Assembly (NCBI GenBank): GCA_021234155.1
Contig: JAJEKV010000073.1
Span: forward strand, 5,306,001 to 5,370,000
Direction: 5' to 3'
Length of the DNA stretch: 64,000 nucleotides
Source: Isoetes taiwanensis
Taxonomy: Eukaryota; Streptophyta; Lycopodiopsida; Isoetales; Isoetaceae
Position numbers and translations under genes: made by a program. Shown one piece after another: positions 13,277 through 24,125 of the stretch (position 1 is the stretch's first letter; the number at the start of each line of letters is the position of its first letter). The notes under the pieces are model-generated. The model worked only from the letters and a program-made list of their open reading frames with translations, had not been told where the DNA came from and ran no database searches.

Positions 13277-14096
13277 TGTACAATGTAACGTGCAACTGGG
13301 TAGCAAAAAATGCTATTTTTTGTTTTATTTTAACTACAATATTTTTCCTTAATCCGAAAATGGTCATTTTTAACGTGCAACCTTTTTTTATTGTACTTTT
13401 TTTATTTAAAATATGCCAAAAGTACCAAATTTTGGGGTTTTTAGAAAAGGAATCTGCAATTGCACTACAGGTCATTAGTGCATTTGATCCGTCACCTTGT
13501 TTTTTAAAAAAATAATGAAACTTCTAAGAATTTTTGTCTAGTCGTGTTTTATGGTCAAGGTTCCCGTAGGAGACCTATGCGGACAAGCCGATTCCATAGA
13601 ATCCATGGATTCTGGCGTAGTATTCTTTAGGTTCTAGGCCCAGATGGAGAAATGCAAAGGCCAAGTGGAGAAACTTTTCTTTCCCCTAGCGTAGTACGTT
13701 TGCATTTTATTTATCTGTAAACCGCCGTTTGAAGAAATTCCTCGAATATTCTCTAATTGTTTATTACAGGTAATTTTGCGTTTACGCTTCTCGGTGGCGC
13801 CGCTTACAGCGCCGCCATAGCTTTCTTTGTAGCGGCCGACAAAACTTCCCCTGTTTCTTGTTTCTTCTACAGCAGAGCATTTGTAGCAGAGCTTTCGTAG
13901 CAGAGCCTCAAGCATATATAGCAGAGCGCCGTGACTTTCAGGGCTAGAACAGGGCAAATCGGCCCTATAGCAGGTCGAATTTGGCCGATTTGTGCAGGCT
14001 AGGGTTGGACCCACAGGAGATAGGGCCGGATTGAAGGCAAGCAGCGGCCAGCAATTACTGTTCTGAGGAAACCCGAGTCTAGAACAATTTCTGGCA

Positions 14097-14165
14097 TGTT
14101 TCAAGAACGCCTTTTTCTCTCACTGTTCTGCCTGTTTCAAGAACGCCTTTTTCTCTCACGTTCTT
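14097..14165. repeat. Tandem duplication, 36-bp period
   Basis: The segment starting TGTTTCAAGAACGCC is repeated once at a 36-bp spacing. The copies differ mainly where one reads CTCACTGTTC and the other CTCACGTTC, the same CTG-to-CG change seen between the large duplications further on. Confidence 0.75.
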
Positions 14166-14556
14166 CCCATTCTCCTGTTCGCAGAGCTTATTCTTCCCCT
14201 TCTCCTATTTGCAGCGGTTGGCAGAGCAAATTTTTCTTTTCATTCTCCTGTTTGCAACGGCCGGCAGAGCATTCATAGCCTATTTGCGCTTTTATCCAGC
14301 GATCCCCTGTTCTTTAAGATTTCTGCAAATGGGAACACAGAAAGAAGCAGCTTTAAAACCTTTTTTTTTTGCAGGTTTGCAACCTAATGCCAAATCCCCT
14401 GTTTTGCTTACATTGCTTTGTTGCACTGGCAACGCTCTTCTTTAAAATCCGAGTGCAACTCCGTCGTCATAGTAGGCCATAGCAGAGGATATTAGAGGTC
14501 CCTAGCATGCAAAAATCTGGAAGAACGGAATTTCCCCAAACACCGGCTTACGTTGG

Positions 14557-14665
14557 ATAGCCGGCCAGGCTTCGGGGTTTCACCGGCCGGAAACCCCTCA
14601 ATCCGCTCGCGGCGGCGCCGCCTGCTGGTTTACCGGCCGGAAACCCCAAAATCCGGCCGGTTATC
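14557..14665. repeat. GC-rich foldback
   Basis: GATAGCCGGCC at 14557 is inverted as GGCCGGTTATC at 14655. The interior holds two direct copies of ACCGGCCGGAAACCCC around a GC-rich core (CGCGGCGGCGCCGCC). The composition contrasts sharply with the AT-rich surroundings. It may be a small foldback element or a hairpin-forming regulatory block; no target duplication was identified. Confidence 0.6.
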
Positions 14666-14684
14666 TAGCACATTAGGCCCTTTA

Positions 14685-15635
14685 GGGCCCGGTCACATGA
14701 TCATGTTGACATGATCTATTCCATTGAACGTTTTTAAACCACCGGGGTCATATGTTCATGTCGAATACTATTTGCCACGTCACTTAAAAAAATTCCAAAA
14801 TTTCGCGCCGCTACATTTTCTCTTTCACGGTGCCATTCTTCTTCGTACATGTTCTTGCCAAGGCTGATTATCTGTAGGTTGCCGATTGTTTGTCGCTTGC
14901 TGGTTGGAAGGCAACTCTGGATCGTCTTGAGTGCAAGTTGTATCGAAGAATGTTCCTGAAGAAGGTGGAAAAATGGGCTCTTCATGCATTGAATTGCCTT
15001 CAGTTTGAAAAGTGGTTTCAGTGGAGAATTGGGAAGAAATCTGACATGGTGGTCTGAAATCAAATTCATCAGCCTCCTCTTCTTCTTCAGCAGATGGCAA
15101 AGAGATTGGGCATCCTGGCAGCCATGGTGAATCTGGAGGGGGACGAGGGCTCCCTATAATGGAAATTTGAGGATGAAGAATGGGACGAGAAGCAGAATGA
15201 AATGGCATGGAATGAAGTGGAGATTGAATTGGAGAACGAATTGCATGGGGAGTAGTACCAGAAGGGATTGGCGGTCGGATTGGTGTAAACCCACGGCGAT
15301 CATTTGGCCTGTACCTCTGCTGCATGATGCCAAGCTCTCCCCTGCACCGATTTTCCTTCTCCTCTCTGCTGCACCGTTTTTGCTTCCGTTCCTCCGGAAG
15401 AAACAAACGTTCAAAAAAATGCTAGAAAATGGACGGTCAATTTTCTTTGAATGTTGCTACGTGTCAGATATCTAGGGCTTCATGTCAACATGAACCCATC
15501 CAACCGAAGAGGAAGCCGGTGGGACGGATCCATGTTGACGGCGAAGCATTCATGTCAAAAACAGACATGTGACCCCTTATTTTTTGCATTTTGACGTCCT
15601 TCCATCCATGTTGACATGATCATGTGACCATACCC
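14685..15635. mobile_element. PIF/Harbinger-like element, 951 bp, TSD TTA
   Basis: The left end reads GGGCCCGGTCACATGATCAT and the right end, reverse complemented, GGGTATGGTCACATGATCAT. The similarity runs for 29 bp with 24 matches. TTA at 14682-14684 and 15636-15638 is a 3-bp target duplication of the TWA type used by PIF/Harbinger. Subterminal GGGGTCATATGT / ACATGTGACCCC motifs repeat the inverted pattern. It is too short to encode a transposase but keeps one long minus-strand frame. It ends 176 bp before the start codon of the 605-aa gene. Confidence 0.8.
14825..15406 (-). CDS. Proline-rich ORF inside the PIF-like element
   Basis: An open frame of up to 193 codons occupies most of the 951-bp element; a more natural start is the Met near codon 28 (MQQRYRPNDRRG). 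The product is rich in Pro/Ser (TPIRPPIPSGTTPHAIRSPI) and then acidic (EEEEEADEFDF). It resembles the disordered N-terminal part that often precedes the Myb/trihelix domain in Harbinger ORF1 proteins, but no trihelix follows before the stop. It is most likely a truncated ORF1 left after internal deletion. A chance frame in compositionally biased DNA remains possible. Confidence 0.4.
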   Translation of the reverse strand: MFLPEERKQKRCSREEKENRCRGELGIMQQRYRPNDRRGFTPIRPPIPSGTTPHAIRSPIQSPLHSMPFHSASRPILHPQISIIGSPRPPPDSPWLPGCPISLPSAEEEEEADEFDFRPPCQISSQFSTETTFQTEGNSMHEEPIFPPSSGTFFDTTCTQDDPELPSNQQATNNRQPTDNQPWQEHVRRRMAP

Positions 15636-15723
15636 TTAGGCGTAACACATTGTTTTACATTTTCTTTTTCATCCATTTTAAGGCCTGCCTAGCCTAGCGT
15701 AACACATTGCGTAAAACAAGATA

Positions 15724-15754
15724 ACCGTTTGCCTCAAGGAGAAAATGACCGTTG
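15724..15754 (-). promoter_or_regulatory. Two MSA-like (AACGG) mitotic promoter boxes
   Basis: On the minus strand the sequence reads AAACGGTTA at 15722-15730 and CAACGGTCA at 15746-15754, both built on the AACGG core. The second fits the plant M-specific activator consensus (YCYAACGGYYA) at all positions but one. They lie 60-90 bp upstream of the ATG at 15812. MSA boxes bind three-repeat MYB factors and work in either orientation in G2/M-expressed plant genes. That this gene is mitotic is inference. Confidence 0.5.
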
Positions 15755-15811
15755 TAAAGTAAAACATTTTGAAAGGGCACAGGCAGTGCAGTTTGAAATT
15801 GCGCTGTTACG

Positions 15812-17761
15812 ATGTCGTTCTCCGGCAAGCCCTTCCCCGCTTCCAAATCCAAGCAAGCAAAAGCTCCTCAAGGTAAGAACAGCTTCAAATAACTTATGAA
15901 CTATGCGTGTCTGCATTCTGACGAGAGTATCGTTGTTGTGCAGCTAATATTAAGAAAAGCAGGGTTCACGAGAATACGAAAGAAAATGGAGTTGTGAGTG
16001 CACAAAAATCGGCAAAAGCAGGGGTAATGTTGATGAAAAGTCCCAAGTCCATCGGCAAGACTGGGCTGATAACAAGACCGTCGCCTAAAAGAATATTGGG
16101 CGAGCACAACAGTGTTGCACAAACTGTCAAATTTAAATCTGGCATCGATGCTGAGAGCGGCTTCCCGGTGGAAGTGGAAGCCAACTTTAAACAAGTAGCA
16201 GGGGAGCAAGGGGACTTTCCTAGCACTGCGCGGAATCTTTTTGGGTTGAATCTTGTAGAGGTGAGTAAAGATTCTAATACTCAGCCTCAACACTGTAAAA
16301 ATGAACAAAATGCATGTATTTCAACGCCTGAAAGGCAAATGGAATCCGCATGCTTCATCCCTAAGGAGGGTAATAGTTCAGGTACATTGACCTCTAAAGA
16401 AGTATTAGTTTCTGAGGACGTTCAAAGTAAGGTTGTTGGCGTAGAAGCATTTATTCCTAAGGATAATAGTGCAGGTGCATTGAGTCCTAAGGACGAGAAA
16501 GAAGTATTAGTTCCTGAGGATGAGGATGTTCAGTGTAAAGTTATTGGCGTAGAGACATATATTGTTAAGGATGATGTAAAAGTACTAGTTGTGGAGGATG
16601 ATCAAAATAAATCTACAGGCTTAGAGGATGGCCAAGATCAGATTTCCTCCTTACCTTCCGCCCTTTATTCCAATAGCAACTCAGATAGATGCAAAAGGTA
16701 TCTTATTTTTGCTGCTTTGCTTAGTTGCTTGCTGGTTCCTGTTGTGTTGACGACTGTGTGTGAGGGGAGTGCAAAAGGACTTTGGGTAAGAAATGCTGTA
16801 ACTGGCCGCATAGTTGCAATCCAAGCAGCCTGGTATGATGCACATTTGAAAGATAGATTCCTACACATATCCATTCCTAAGAAGTGGAGAATGCAAGAAA
16901 TTGCTTGGGGGGATCATACCAAGGTTGCTAATTTAATGATTGAACAGCTACAGAATAGGTGCTATTCGTATGCACAAGAGATGAGACAGGCAGTTCCAAA
17001 TTTGGTAATGAAATGTAAGGATGTTTATTCTAAGTATAGGATTGAAAATATAGCAGGCAGGTTATCAAACAGAGAAGACGACAATGCAAATATCTCTAAC
17101 AATCAAGCTCATGTGTTAAGTTACAACACTTCCATTTTGCTGAGTTCACGTGTCTCTGTGCTTGAAGAAGCAAGCAAAACCAAATTTGTGTATGAAGATT
17201 CACAAGATGAGAGAATGTGCTACTGGAAGGATTGGACTGAGAGTTTTCTTTTTGTATGTTCAAATCCAGCTGCCAAACCAGAGCAGGACTTTATGAAAAA
17301 TCATTTTGTTGAACATTCCATTGAAGACTTGGAAGCTCCTGCTGAAGCTTCTCAATGTGATGCTGAAAGAAAGAGTAAAAGATTTAATGGTTGGTATTTT
17401 GGAAGCATTATCATACTTGTGATGCTGTTGCCTCTAGCTGCATTGTTATTGCGTGGAAATGGAAAGCAGAGCCAACCTAGAAAAGCGAAGAAAAAGGAAG
17501 CAAATGAGGAATTGATCATGATTAATACAAATGATTCACCTTACGGCAGCTTTACAGCTCTCAAACGTGTTGTGGAGAATGAGGTAGGCATCTTTTAAAC
17601 TTAAGTATTTGTTGATTGTGCACATGCTTATGTTTGTAATGCAGGGAGATGGCAAGGAAAAGGTGAGGCTCACTCCTGTCCGAAGATCAAGCAGGATCCG
17701 AAATCATGGCCAATCACCTGATTTCGCTCTCCCTAGACGAATTCTATTATCACCAGCTTAG
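15812..17761 (+). CDS. Two-membrane-segment protein of unknown function, 605 aa, three exons
   Basis: Exon 1 15812..15872 starts MSFSGKPFPASKSKQ. The intron 15873..15943 has GTAAGA and GTGCAG borders, exon 2 is 15944..17583, the intron 17584..17644 runs from GTAGGC to GCAG, and exon 3 is 17645..17761, ending in TAG. Phases match at both junctions. The N-terminal half is basic then acidic, with about three imperfect repeats around residues 159-249 (KEVLVPEDEDVQCKVIGVE). Hydrophobic segments lie near 273-292 (YLIFAALLSCLLVPVV) and 504-523 (WYFGSIIILVMLLPLAALLL), separated by a ~210-residue loop with several Cys. The C-terminus carries TPVRRSSRIRN and ends RRILLSPA. No enzymatic motif is seen. 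The layout suggests an endomembrane or nuclear-envelope protein with nucleoplasmic or cytosolic tails; this is inference. The reading frame is fully open, unlike its neighbours. Confidence 0.85.
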
Positions 17762-20700
17762 CTTATTTGCTCTACATTTGCTTATTGGATCAACTTATGC
17801 TGATCCATTACACAAGGCTTCAGCATTTCAATTTAGAGAATGGTGATAAAAATTGTTGTATTCTTTTTCTCAAAATGTGTTTTAATTTCAAAAAGTCAAA
17901 GTGGTATGTAAACCTACATGTCATAAGGCGGTCTCATTTTTTGCAGCTTCTATTTTCCTTCCAATAAATTCAGATGATAAATTCAGATAAAAAGATTCTG
18001 ACACATTGGTTGAAAAAGAGAGAAGAACACGTGGATGTCTTTGATAAAAGAAAGGGGAACAAATGAAACAAATTTTAGGCTTCGCTTAGGGGAAAACATT
18101 AAATGGACCAGTTGACGCTTAGCGAATCAGAAGAATGCATGAGAATTGAATGCTTGCGAATCTAGAATCGGGAATCGGGGTTCTTCGTTTGCCGATAGGT
18201 AAGAGCAGCGAAAAATAAAAGTGCTTTATATACACTGATTTTTTGAAATAAAAGAGGCTAAGTTATCCAATACCTCAATATTTGAGCTTTGCAAAATGTA
18301 TGATTATATGATTTTTAGTGAAGGTTGCAAAATGATTTTACAGGTATATTTTGTGTGATGCATTGCTTGATATTTCTAGACTGCAAAGAAATGTAATTGA
18401 GGGGTTTTTAGTACCTTCGCTTCTGTGGGTTTTGGGGTATGCCAGCATATACCCAAAATATTCCAAAAACTGCTGTAAACTTGCTATAGGCAATAAATTT
18501 CTGGTCGCCTCTGTTGCTGGGTGGCCGCTGTTCAAACTGAGTAATCGGCACCACCGGCATTCTCAATCTAGCAAGAGCCAAATCTTCAAACTTGTAATCC
18601 AGTGTTTCTTCCCTCTAACTTGTAATCCTGCACCTGTTTTATTTTGGTACTATTTTCCAGATAACAACCGTAGCCCTTGTTGCTGGGCAAGAGCATATGC
18701 TGCATGCGGCATGCTAAGGAGGGAGTTTGCAATTAGAAGGAAGCTTTAAGGGAGCTAGGAAGTTTAGCCAGAAAGATCTATTGGAGCCAGAAATTGAAGT
18801 TTAGCGGGAAATGGTGAAAACCGTATCTGTAGTTACACAATGGATCAGACATATATGAAAGCGATTGGATCAGTTGACTGATGAATCCATTATTACATTT
18901 GAAGATGCTAACAGGAGATATTGAGTTGTGGAACAATGCAAGCTTTTTCTTGCTTGGGGCTCTTTAGTGCTATGGCCGAAAGAAAGCTTTACGAAAGCCT
19001 GCTAAGGATGGGCTGGACTTTTTAGACAAAAGAAAGCAACTTTCTTTAAGCAAGCAAATGTAGTTGTACGTGCAAATGCCACATGACTATTTTACTCATG
19101 CACGGCTATTAAGCATCATCTATAGGGTTTAGCACTAGAGTTGTTTCTGGGACCTGTTTGGGTTATCAACCCCGTATGGGTTCCTCAATCCCTTCTCTAT
19201 ATTAGGGACTAATTCTCTATGATACTGTGAGATTTTAACTATAAACACTTGAATTGTAAGATAACTCGAAGTTGTACAATAGCAAACTAAAATTCTTCAC
19301 AAGTTTTGCAGAATCACACCTTAAAATACATCCAACTTGATGGTTTTTATGATATGATATGAACTCATTGACACTCGACATGGAATACAAATTTCATGTT
19401 AACATTATTTTCCCATGAATATAGACTATCCATACTATTCTTCTTTCAAGTTTCATGTAATTTCTTAAAAACTTGAGGTAGCTATGACCAAATAAAAAAT
19501 TCAGTCCTTGAGAGATCCAGTCAGGTCCCTAAAGAATTTCTAAAAAGCAGACATCCAGGAACTATTTCACATCCATGACATTCGAAATAGAATAAGAATA
19601 TGAAGGTACGATTATTTTTCAATGAAAATAGATACTAAGTACTCTTTGTCTTTGTAAATACATTTGATTTCTTCAAAAGGTAGAGTAACTATGAATTTTC
19701 AAAATCTGAACCCTTGCAGGACCCAACTGGGTCTATAAAAAACGTCTTTAAGAATTATTTCTCGAAAATTCCACCACGGTTTTTCCTAAAGACTTTTGCG
19801 ATAGATAGTATCATCTCATGGTCTACAAGATGGAAGAATTATAATTCCTAGAAAAAGAATACTTGCAAAATAATGTGAGAAATGTTATACGCTTTGAGAA
19901 TAAACTTGACCCCATGTTGACTGATACAAACGGTCTTTCCTGTCTGCAAAACTATCAACACAGTTAATCAAAACAACCTGGGATCTCCAGATCAAGGTCT
20001 CTCGGCACAACTTATCCACCCAACCGGGCTCTGATTTGCAAACACGGCAAGACTAAGCTCAAATTCCTCCCAATTCTGAGAGTCTGCTAACCAGCTGGAT
20101 AGCCTCTCTGGGATTCTCTGGATTCTCTAGAATTAAGGAAGGCACCCAATTCAAGCACAAACTATCAGAGGTTCTACAACAATCAAACTTCTATCTTATG
20201 CAAACTTTTTCCGGCTTCCCTCAATTCAGTTCATCGATTACTTCTTATACTATTCTAAAAGGTTTCGTGCAACTAAATCTGGATTTCCCTTATCTTTTTC
20301 TAAATCCGCTTACCTTTTCCTGCAATTCGGCGAGCTACAATGGCCCAGGAGCTATTTCCAGATGATCCGGCCCTTTTCTGCCTTAACATCAGCAAAAGGC
20401 TCTGTTTTCTATTCGTTTTGTTTACACGGTTGTTAAAATTCCAATAGTTCCTTTATTTTAACATTCCAATGGTTTCCTTCTTTTATAAGTTTTAATTCAA
20501 AAACTCCTAAGGCCAGACAATCAATCAAAATAGTTATCTAAAACCCTTGCCTCTGTGTTTGTCTCTGCAAATCCTTTCTCTGAGCCACGCCCCCAAGCTA
20601 GTGCCGTATCAATTCCCTCCCTTCCCAAGGCTGATCGTCCTCGATCATCTGCCTTAGGGAAGTAACAATCTTTCCCAAAGCTAGTCAACTGACTATCGCT

Positions 20701-20926
20701 TTGCTGGAAGGTCACCTGACTATCTGCTTTAAAAGGATTTCTTCTAGGCTAGTAAACTTACCATCTTCCTGACAATTCTAAGGTCCGCTTCGTGGCCGAT
20801 CATACGGTTGCCCCCTTCTAACTCTAGAGCAACATTCATTTGAAAAAAAAACTTTCATTATCTCAAATCAAATGAATACAATGCTCAAACCATTCAACAA
20901 ACACATGTCTACACAGACGTTTTACT
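17762..20926. other. 3' region of the 605-aa gene, then intergenic DNA
   Basis: An AATAAA sequence at about 17964 could serve as poly(A) signal for the upstream gene. Beyond it, a 132-codon plus-strand frame at 18351..18749 has no recognisable domain. No other gene or element end is supported to 20926. Part of the 19.1-20.9 kb stretch may belong to the Gypsy element whose gag follows, but no LTR pair was found. Confidence 0.5.
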
Positions 20927-21755
20927 CTACTTATCTTTACCCACATAGCCGATTTGAAGACAACTTCTTTTATAGGCTTCCGGCTTTTCTTTGTCGAACT
21001 TAGCATGGGAACTTTCAGGGACTTTTTCAGGAACTTCTTCTGCAACACGAACATGGGCAATCTGCGCAGATGTTCGGCCTTTTGCTCGAGTATCCTCCTT
21101 TGGTTGCTCAGAATCTGCTTTGGATATAACTTTTGGACATTGATTCTTATAGTGAGGTCCCCCACATATAAAACATCCTCTCGGGGGCACTTTTGCCTGC
21201 CCTTTGGCCATCCCCCATTCTCCATTGCTTTCCTTCGTACGGGTTTCATCATTACCAAGCAAGGCACTTACTCGGTACCTCTTATTCTCTCTTTCAGATA
21301 CCTTGTCATTATCTGACTTAAAGTTCTTCTCCTGAGGGTACCCCTCCCAGATATCATACCGCATTATACTAGGATTGAGTTTCATCTCTGCGGCTTCAGC
21401 CTTTCGCACCGCTTCATCAATAGTCGATGGTTCTGCAAAACATAAGCTCTGCATATAATGGATCTCGTAGTCCAACTACAAATTTTCGCGTCACTTCACT
21501 TTCAGATAGTCCTCCTGGCTGTAATTCTCCCATCTGTACTGCTAAGTAGGAGAACTTGGAGTAAAAATGATGTACTGATTCATGTTCCCCTTGCTTAAAA
21601 AGATCCCACTGTCTTTTAAGATCTGGATAATAATTTGCATGCAAGTTGTGCGATTCGAATGCTTTTCTAAAAGCTGCCCAGGTTTTTATCTGAGGTAATA
21701 ATTTCTTCCGTCCTTGCCACCATATTCTGGCTACATCAGTTAGATATTTGTCCAT
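20927..21755 (-). pseudogene. Ty3/Gypsy gag fragment with zinc knuckle
   Basis: The minus strand encodes the Retrotrans_gag core (WWQGRKK, TWAAFRKAFESH, DLFKQGEHESVHHFYSKFSYL), then, after one frame change near 21440, the STIDEAVRKAEAAE region and a CX2CX3HX4C zinc knuckle (CFICGGPHYKNQCP). It ends at a stop at 20927. The N-terminal part is missing upstream of 21755 and no protease or polymerase follows. Gag packages the element's RNA; this copy cannot do so in its present state. The single frame change sits next to a CAG trinucleotide, so it may be a sequence error. Confidence 0.8.
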
Positions 21756-21792
21756 GGCTTGCAGTTTCTGCTCCTCCGTAGCTTTAACATGT

Positions 21793-22335
21793 AATTAAGC
21801 ATGATATGAACGAGCAATGATTTTGCTAAATCAATGTGCAGTTAAAACCAATTTTACAAAATAATGATGATTTCTAGAAACTGGCATGAAATTTCAAATT
21901 AGTATGAAAATATGATATGGACCACTATTAGTTTTGCAAAACCAATATATGCATAAAAAACATCTTCTAAACTATTGTATGATTGTAGAATTTATGTTAT
22001 TAAATATAATAAACTAGCAATGATTTTGCTAAACCAATGTACACTTAAAAACAATCTTACAAACTGATGATGATTTTTAGAAACTAGTATGAAATTTAGA
22101 ATTAGTACAAAAAATATGATATGAATCACTATTGGTTTTGCAAAATCAATATATGCATAAAACACATCTTACAAACTATCGATGATTTAAAAAAACTATT
22201 GTACGATTGTCGAATTCATATAATTAAACATGATATGAACTAGCAATGTTTTTGCTAAATCAATGTACACTTAAAAACAATCTTACAAACTAATGATGAT
22301 TTCTAGAAACTAGTGTGAAATTTCAAATTAGTGCC
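21793..22335. repeat. Satellite-like tandem repeat, ~205-225 bp unit
   Basis: GCAATGATTTTGCTAAA-type blocks start near 21812, 22017 and 22241, with the intervening sequence alike, giving about two and a half units. Within each unit a second, diverged half-unit (CACTATTRGTTTTGCAAAA) appears about 105 bp later, so the repeat probably arose from a ~105-bp monomer doubled into a higher-order unit. It abuts the broken 5' side of the Gypsy gag. Confidence 0.7.
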
Positions 22336-23339
22336 AAAAGTAGTTCAGGAGATATAAAAATACTACAAACTTATTCTTGCTTTCTAATATCTATCACCTT
22401 TCATCTTATCCCCTGTTGCCATCTTCCTATCACGGACCCAATAAGGGATGAACAACGTAACAAATTAATACATATTCCCTTAGCATGCCGCCAAAATTCA
22501 AATTACTACGATTAAAATTCCAACACGAACCCATCTACCTAGCCTTCTTCCCAACCCTGCCGTTCTGCTAGTTTATTGCATTAATCTATAATGTTTGTAA
22601 AATGCTATTGTATTGCAGATCTTTCTATGACGTGGCACCAAAGTGTTGGAGTCTAGAAATCTCTGGAAAAAATGGTTGTTATTCTGTTCGATGGGTCTCT
22701 GTTCTAGTCTCCATTTCTTGATTCTGGTGTCATCGTTTGCCCTCATTGGATTATTTTGTAGACATTTGTGATTCTTCTTCAGCAATTGCATCCATAATAT
22801 AATGCTTTCCAATCTGCACAAAGCACATAGCTATTAAATGTTCTTTGTTCTATGATACTGAAATCTGAAAGTACCAAGAAGAAACCTTTGTCAAATAACA
22901 GTAAGGAGTACGTGTGTGGCGTTGAAGTGGGCAAACTCTTCAGGGTTATCACTCAATTTCAACCTCTGGTATATCTTCAGAACCACCAGTTACTTAGACC
23001 CTAGGAAGGCATGTGTTCATAAAGCTGTCTATCAGGAAAAAGCAATTACAAAGTTAAAAGCAGAGAAAAAACATGTAGCATGGGAGAGATCTAGACAATC
23101 TTCTACTAGGCATGACACAATAGGTAGCAATCTATGTTAGGTCTTGAGCAGTTGGCCATATATGCTGAGCATCCAACCAATGATCTGTATGTGACATTCT
23201 GCATTTCTTTCCTTTCATTCGAGGTTTTAGGGCTCATCTGCTCTGATATTTTGCTCCCAGGCGCAGATCTTTTTGCAATTTTGCAATCCTTCTTTAGATT
23301 GATTCTATCTGTTCTTTTTGTGTCAATGCCAGTCTTTTA
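22336..23339. other. No supported gene
   Basis: Short frames only. The far side of the Copia polymerase (RNase H) would be expected here but could not be read. Confidence 0.4.
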
Positions 23340-23773
23340 TTTTCTCTATCTATGTGCACCTCGACTCCCAAAAATTTAGATAGTTCTCCTAAATCAGTCA
23401 TCAGAAATCTTTGATCGAGTATTTGTTTGCTGTATTTTAAAACCTTCTTTCCCTTTGATATCATATGTTGTCATCCATATAGAGAGCTTTAATGCAACAT
23501 TCATTTCCTGCCCTGTATTTATAAAGATTGCCATCATATTTTAGTTCAATAAAGCCTTGCTCTCCAAGGTAATTGTCCAGGCATTTGTACCACTCTCTTG
23601 GTGATTGTACAACCCTATTAAGCTTCCAAACTTTATTTTCACCTTCCTCAAAATCTGGTGCTTGTCTCATAAATATGTCTTCTTTCAAATTTGCATTTAA
23701 AAACACTATGTTCACATCCATGTGATAGATTTCCAAGTCATGTGCATTTGCAGTTGTTAGGAGCATTTTAATA
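23340..23773 (-). pseudogene. Ty1/Copia reverse transcriptase, downstream half
   Basis: The minus-strand frame 23766..23461 matches the Copia RVT_2 domain: LLTTANAHDLEIYHMDVNIV, then KVWKLNRVVQSPREWYK and the catalytic YMDD (ALYMDDN) near 23466. The reading decays after 23461, with a possible further trace (IFWESR) near 23370. The frame starts abruptly at the AATA target site at 23770. Its missing upstream half, ending at KMNSI, is found at 52446 onwards (and in the duplicate at 41788), so this is one Copia copy split by the large transposon. Confidence 0.85.
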
Positions 23774-23798
23774 GGGTGTGTTTATGCTTGATATGTGC
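23774..23798 (+). repeat. Left terminal inverted repeat of the giant transposon
   Basis: The repeat begins GGGTGTGTTTATGCTTGA and is preceded directly by the target duplicate AATA (23770-23773). It matches the right terminus at 22 of 25 positions. Confidence 0.85.
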
Positions 23799-24125
23799 CA
23801 TTTTCCGCCCGTCAAGCAGTTTTTTAGCACTTTACTTTCGTTTTTTTTACACGAGCAGTCCGTGAGGGGCAGCAACTTGACGAACCGTCAGCCATAAAGT
23901 TGAAGGGCAGTGATGGCCGGAGAAGGCCACCAGTCAGAAAAGTTTTTGGGCACGAACTTTCTGCAACAGTGCTGAATCCATGATGAATCAGTGATTAATT
24001 CTCCTCGGATTGCTGAAATTAATGATTTCCGGAATCGTCCGAAATATCTTCAATGAATTTGGAGATAATTCATGTTTTGAGTTTAGAAAACTCTATTTTT
24101 TGATCTGAATTCCGCAGCTTGAAGC

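Larger units (their letters stand above)
6368..13499. mobile_element. Candidate 7.1-kb non-autonomous TIR element
   Basis: Positions 6368-6410 and the reverse complement of 13455-13499 share CAAGGTGAC, CAAATGCACTAATGACCTG and a following CAATTGCA block, an imperfect inverted repeat of about 45 bp. Copies of a dyad motif built on GCCTATGACGGCATAGGC cluster inside both ends (7.0-7.3 kb; 11.5-13.3 kb), as subterminal transposase-binding repeats do in CACTA and related elements. No transposase is visible. Exact termini and a target duplication were not found, and similarity fades gradually outside 6368 and 13499, so the true ends may lie slightly outside. An alternative is two separate solo elements in opposite orientation. 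Confidence 0.45.

Noticed and set aside
13634-14104. 156-codon minus-strand frame
   Set aside because: It runs through GTAGCAGAGC repeats, shows no domain and no coding continuity with neighbours.
18351-18749. 132-codon plus-strand frame downstream of the 605-aa gene
   Set aside because: No recognisable domain; could be a UTR or relic, not supported enough for a gene call.
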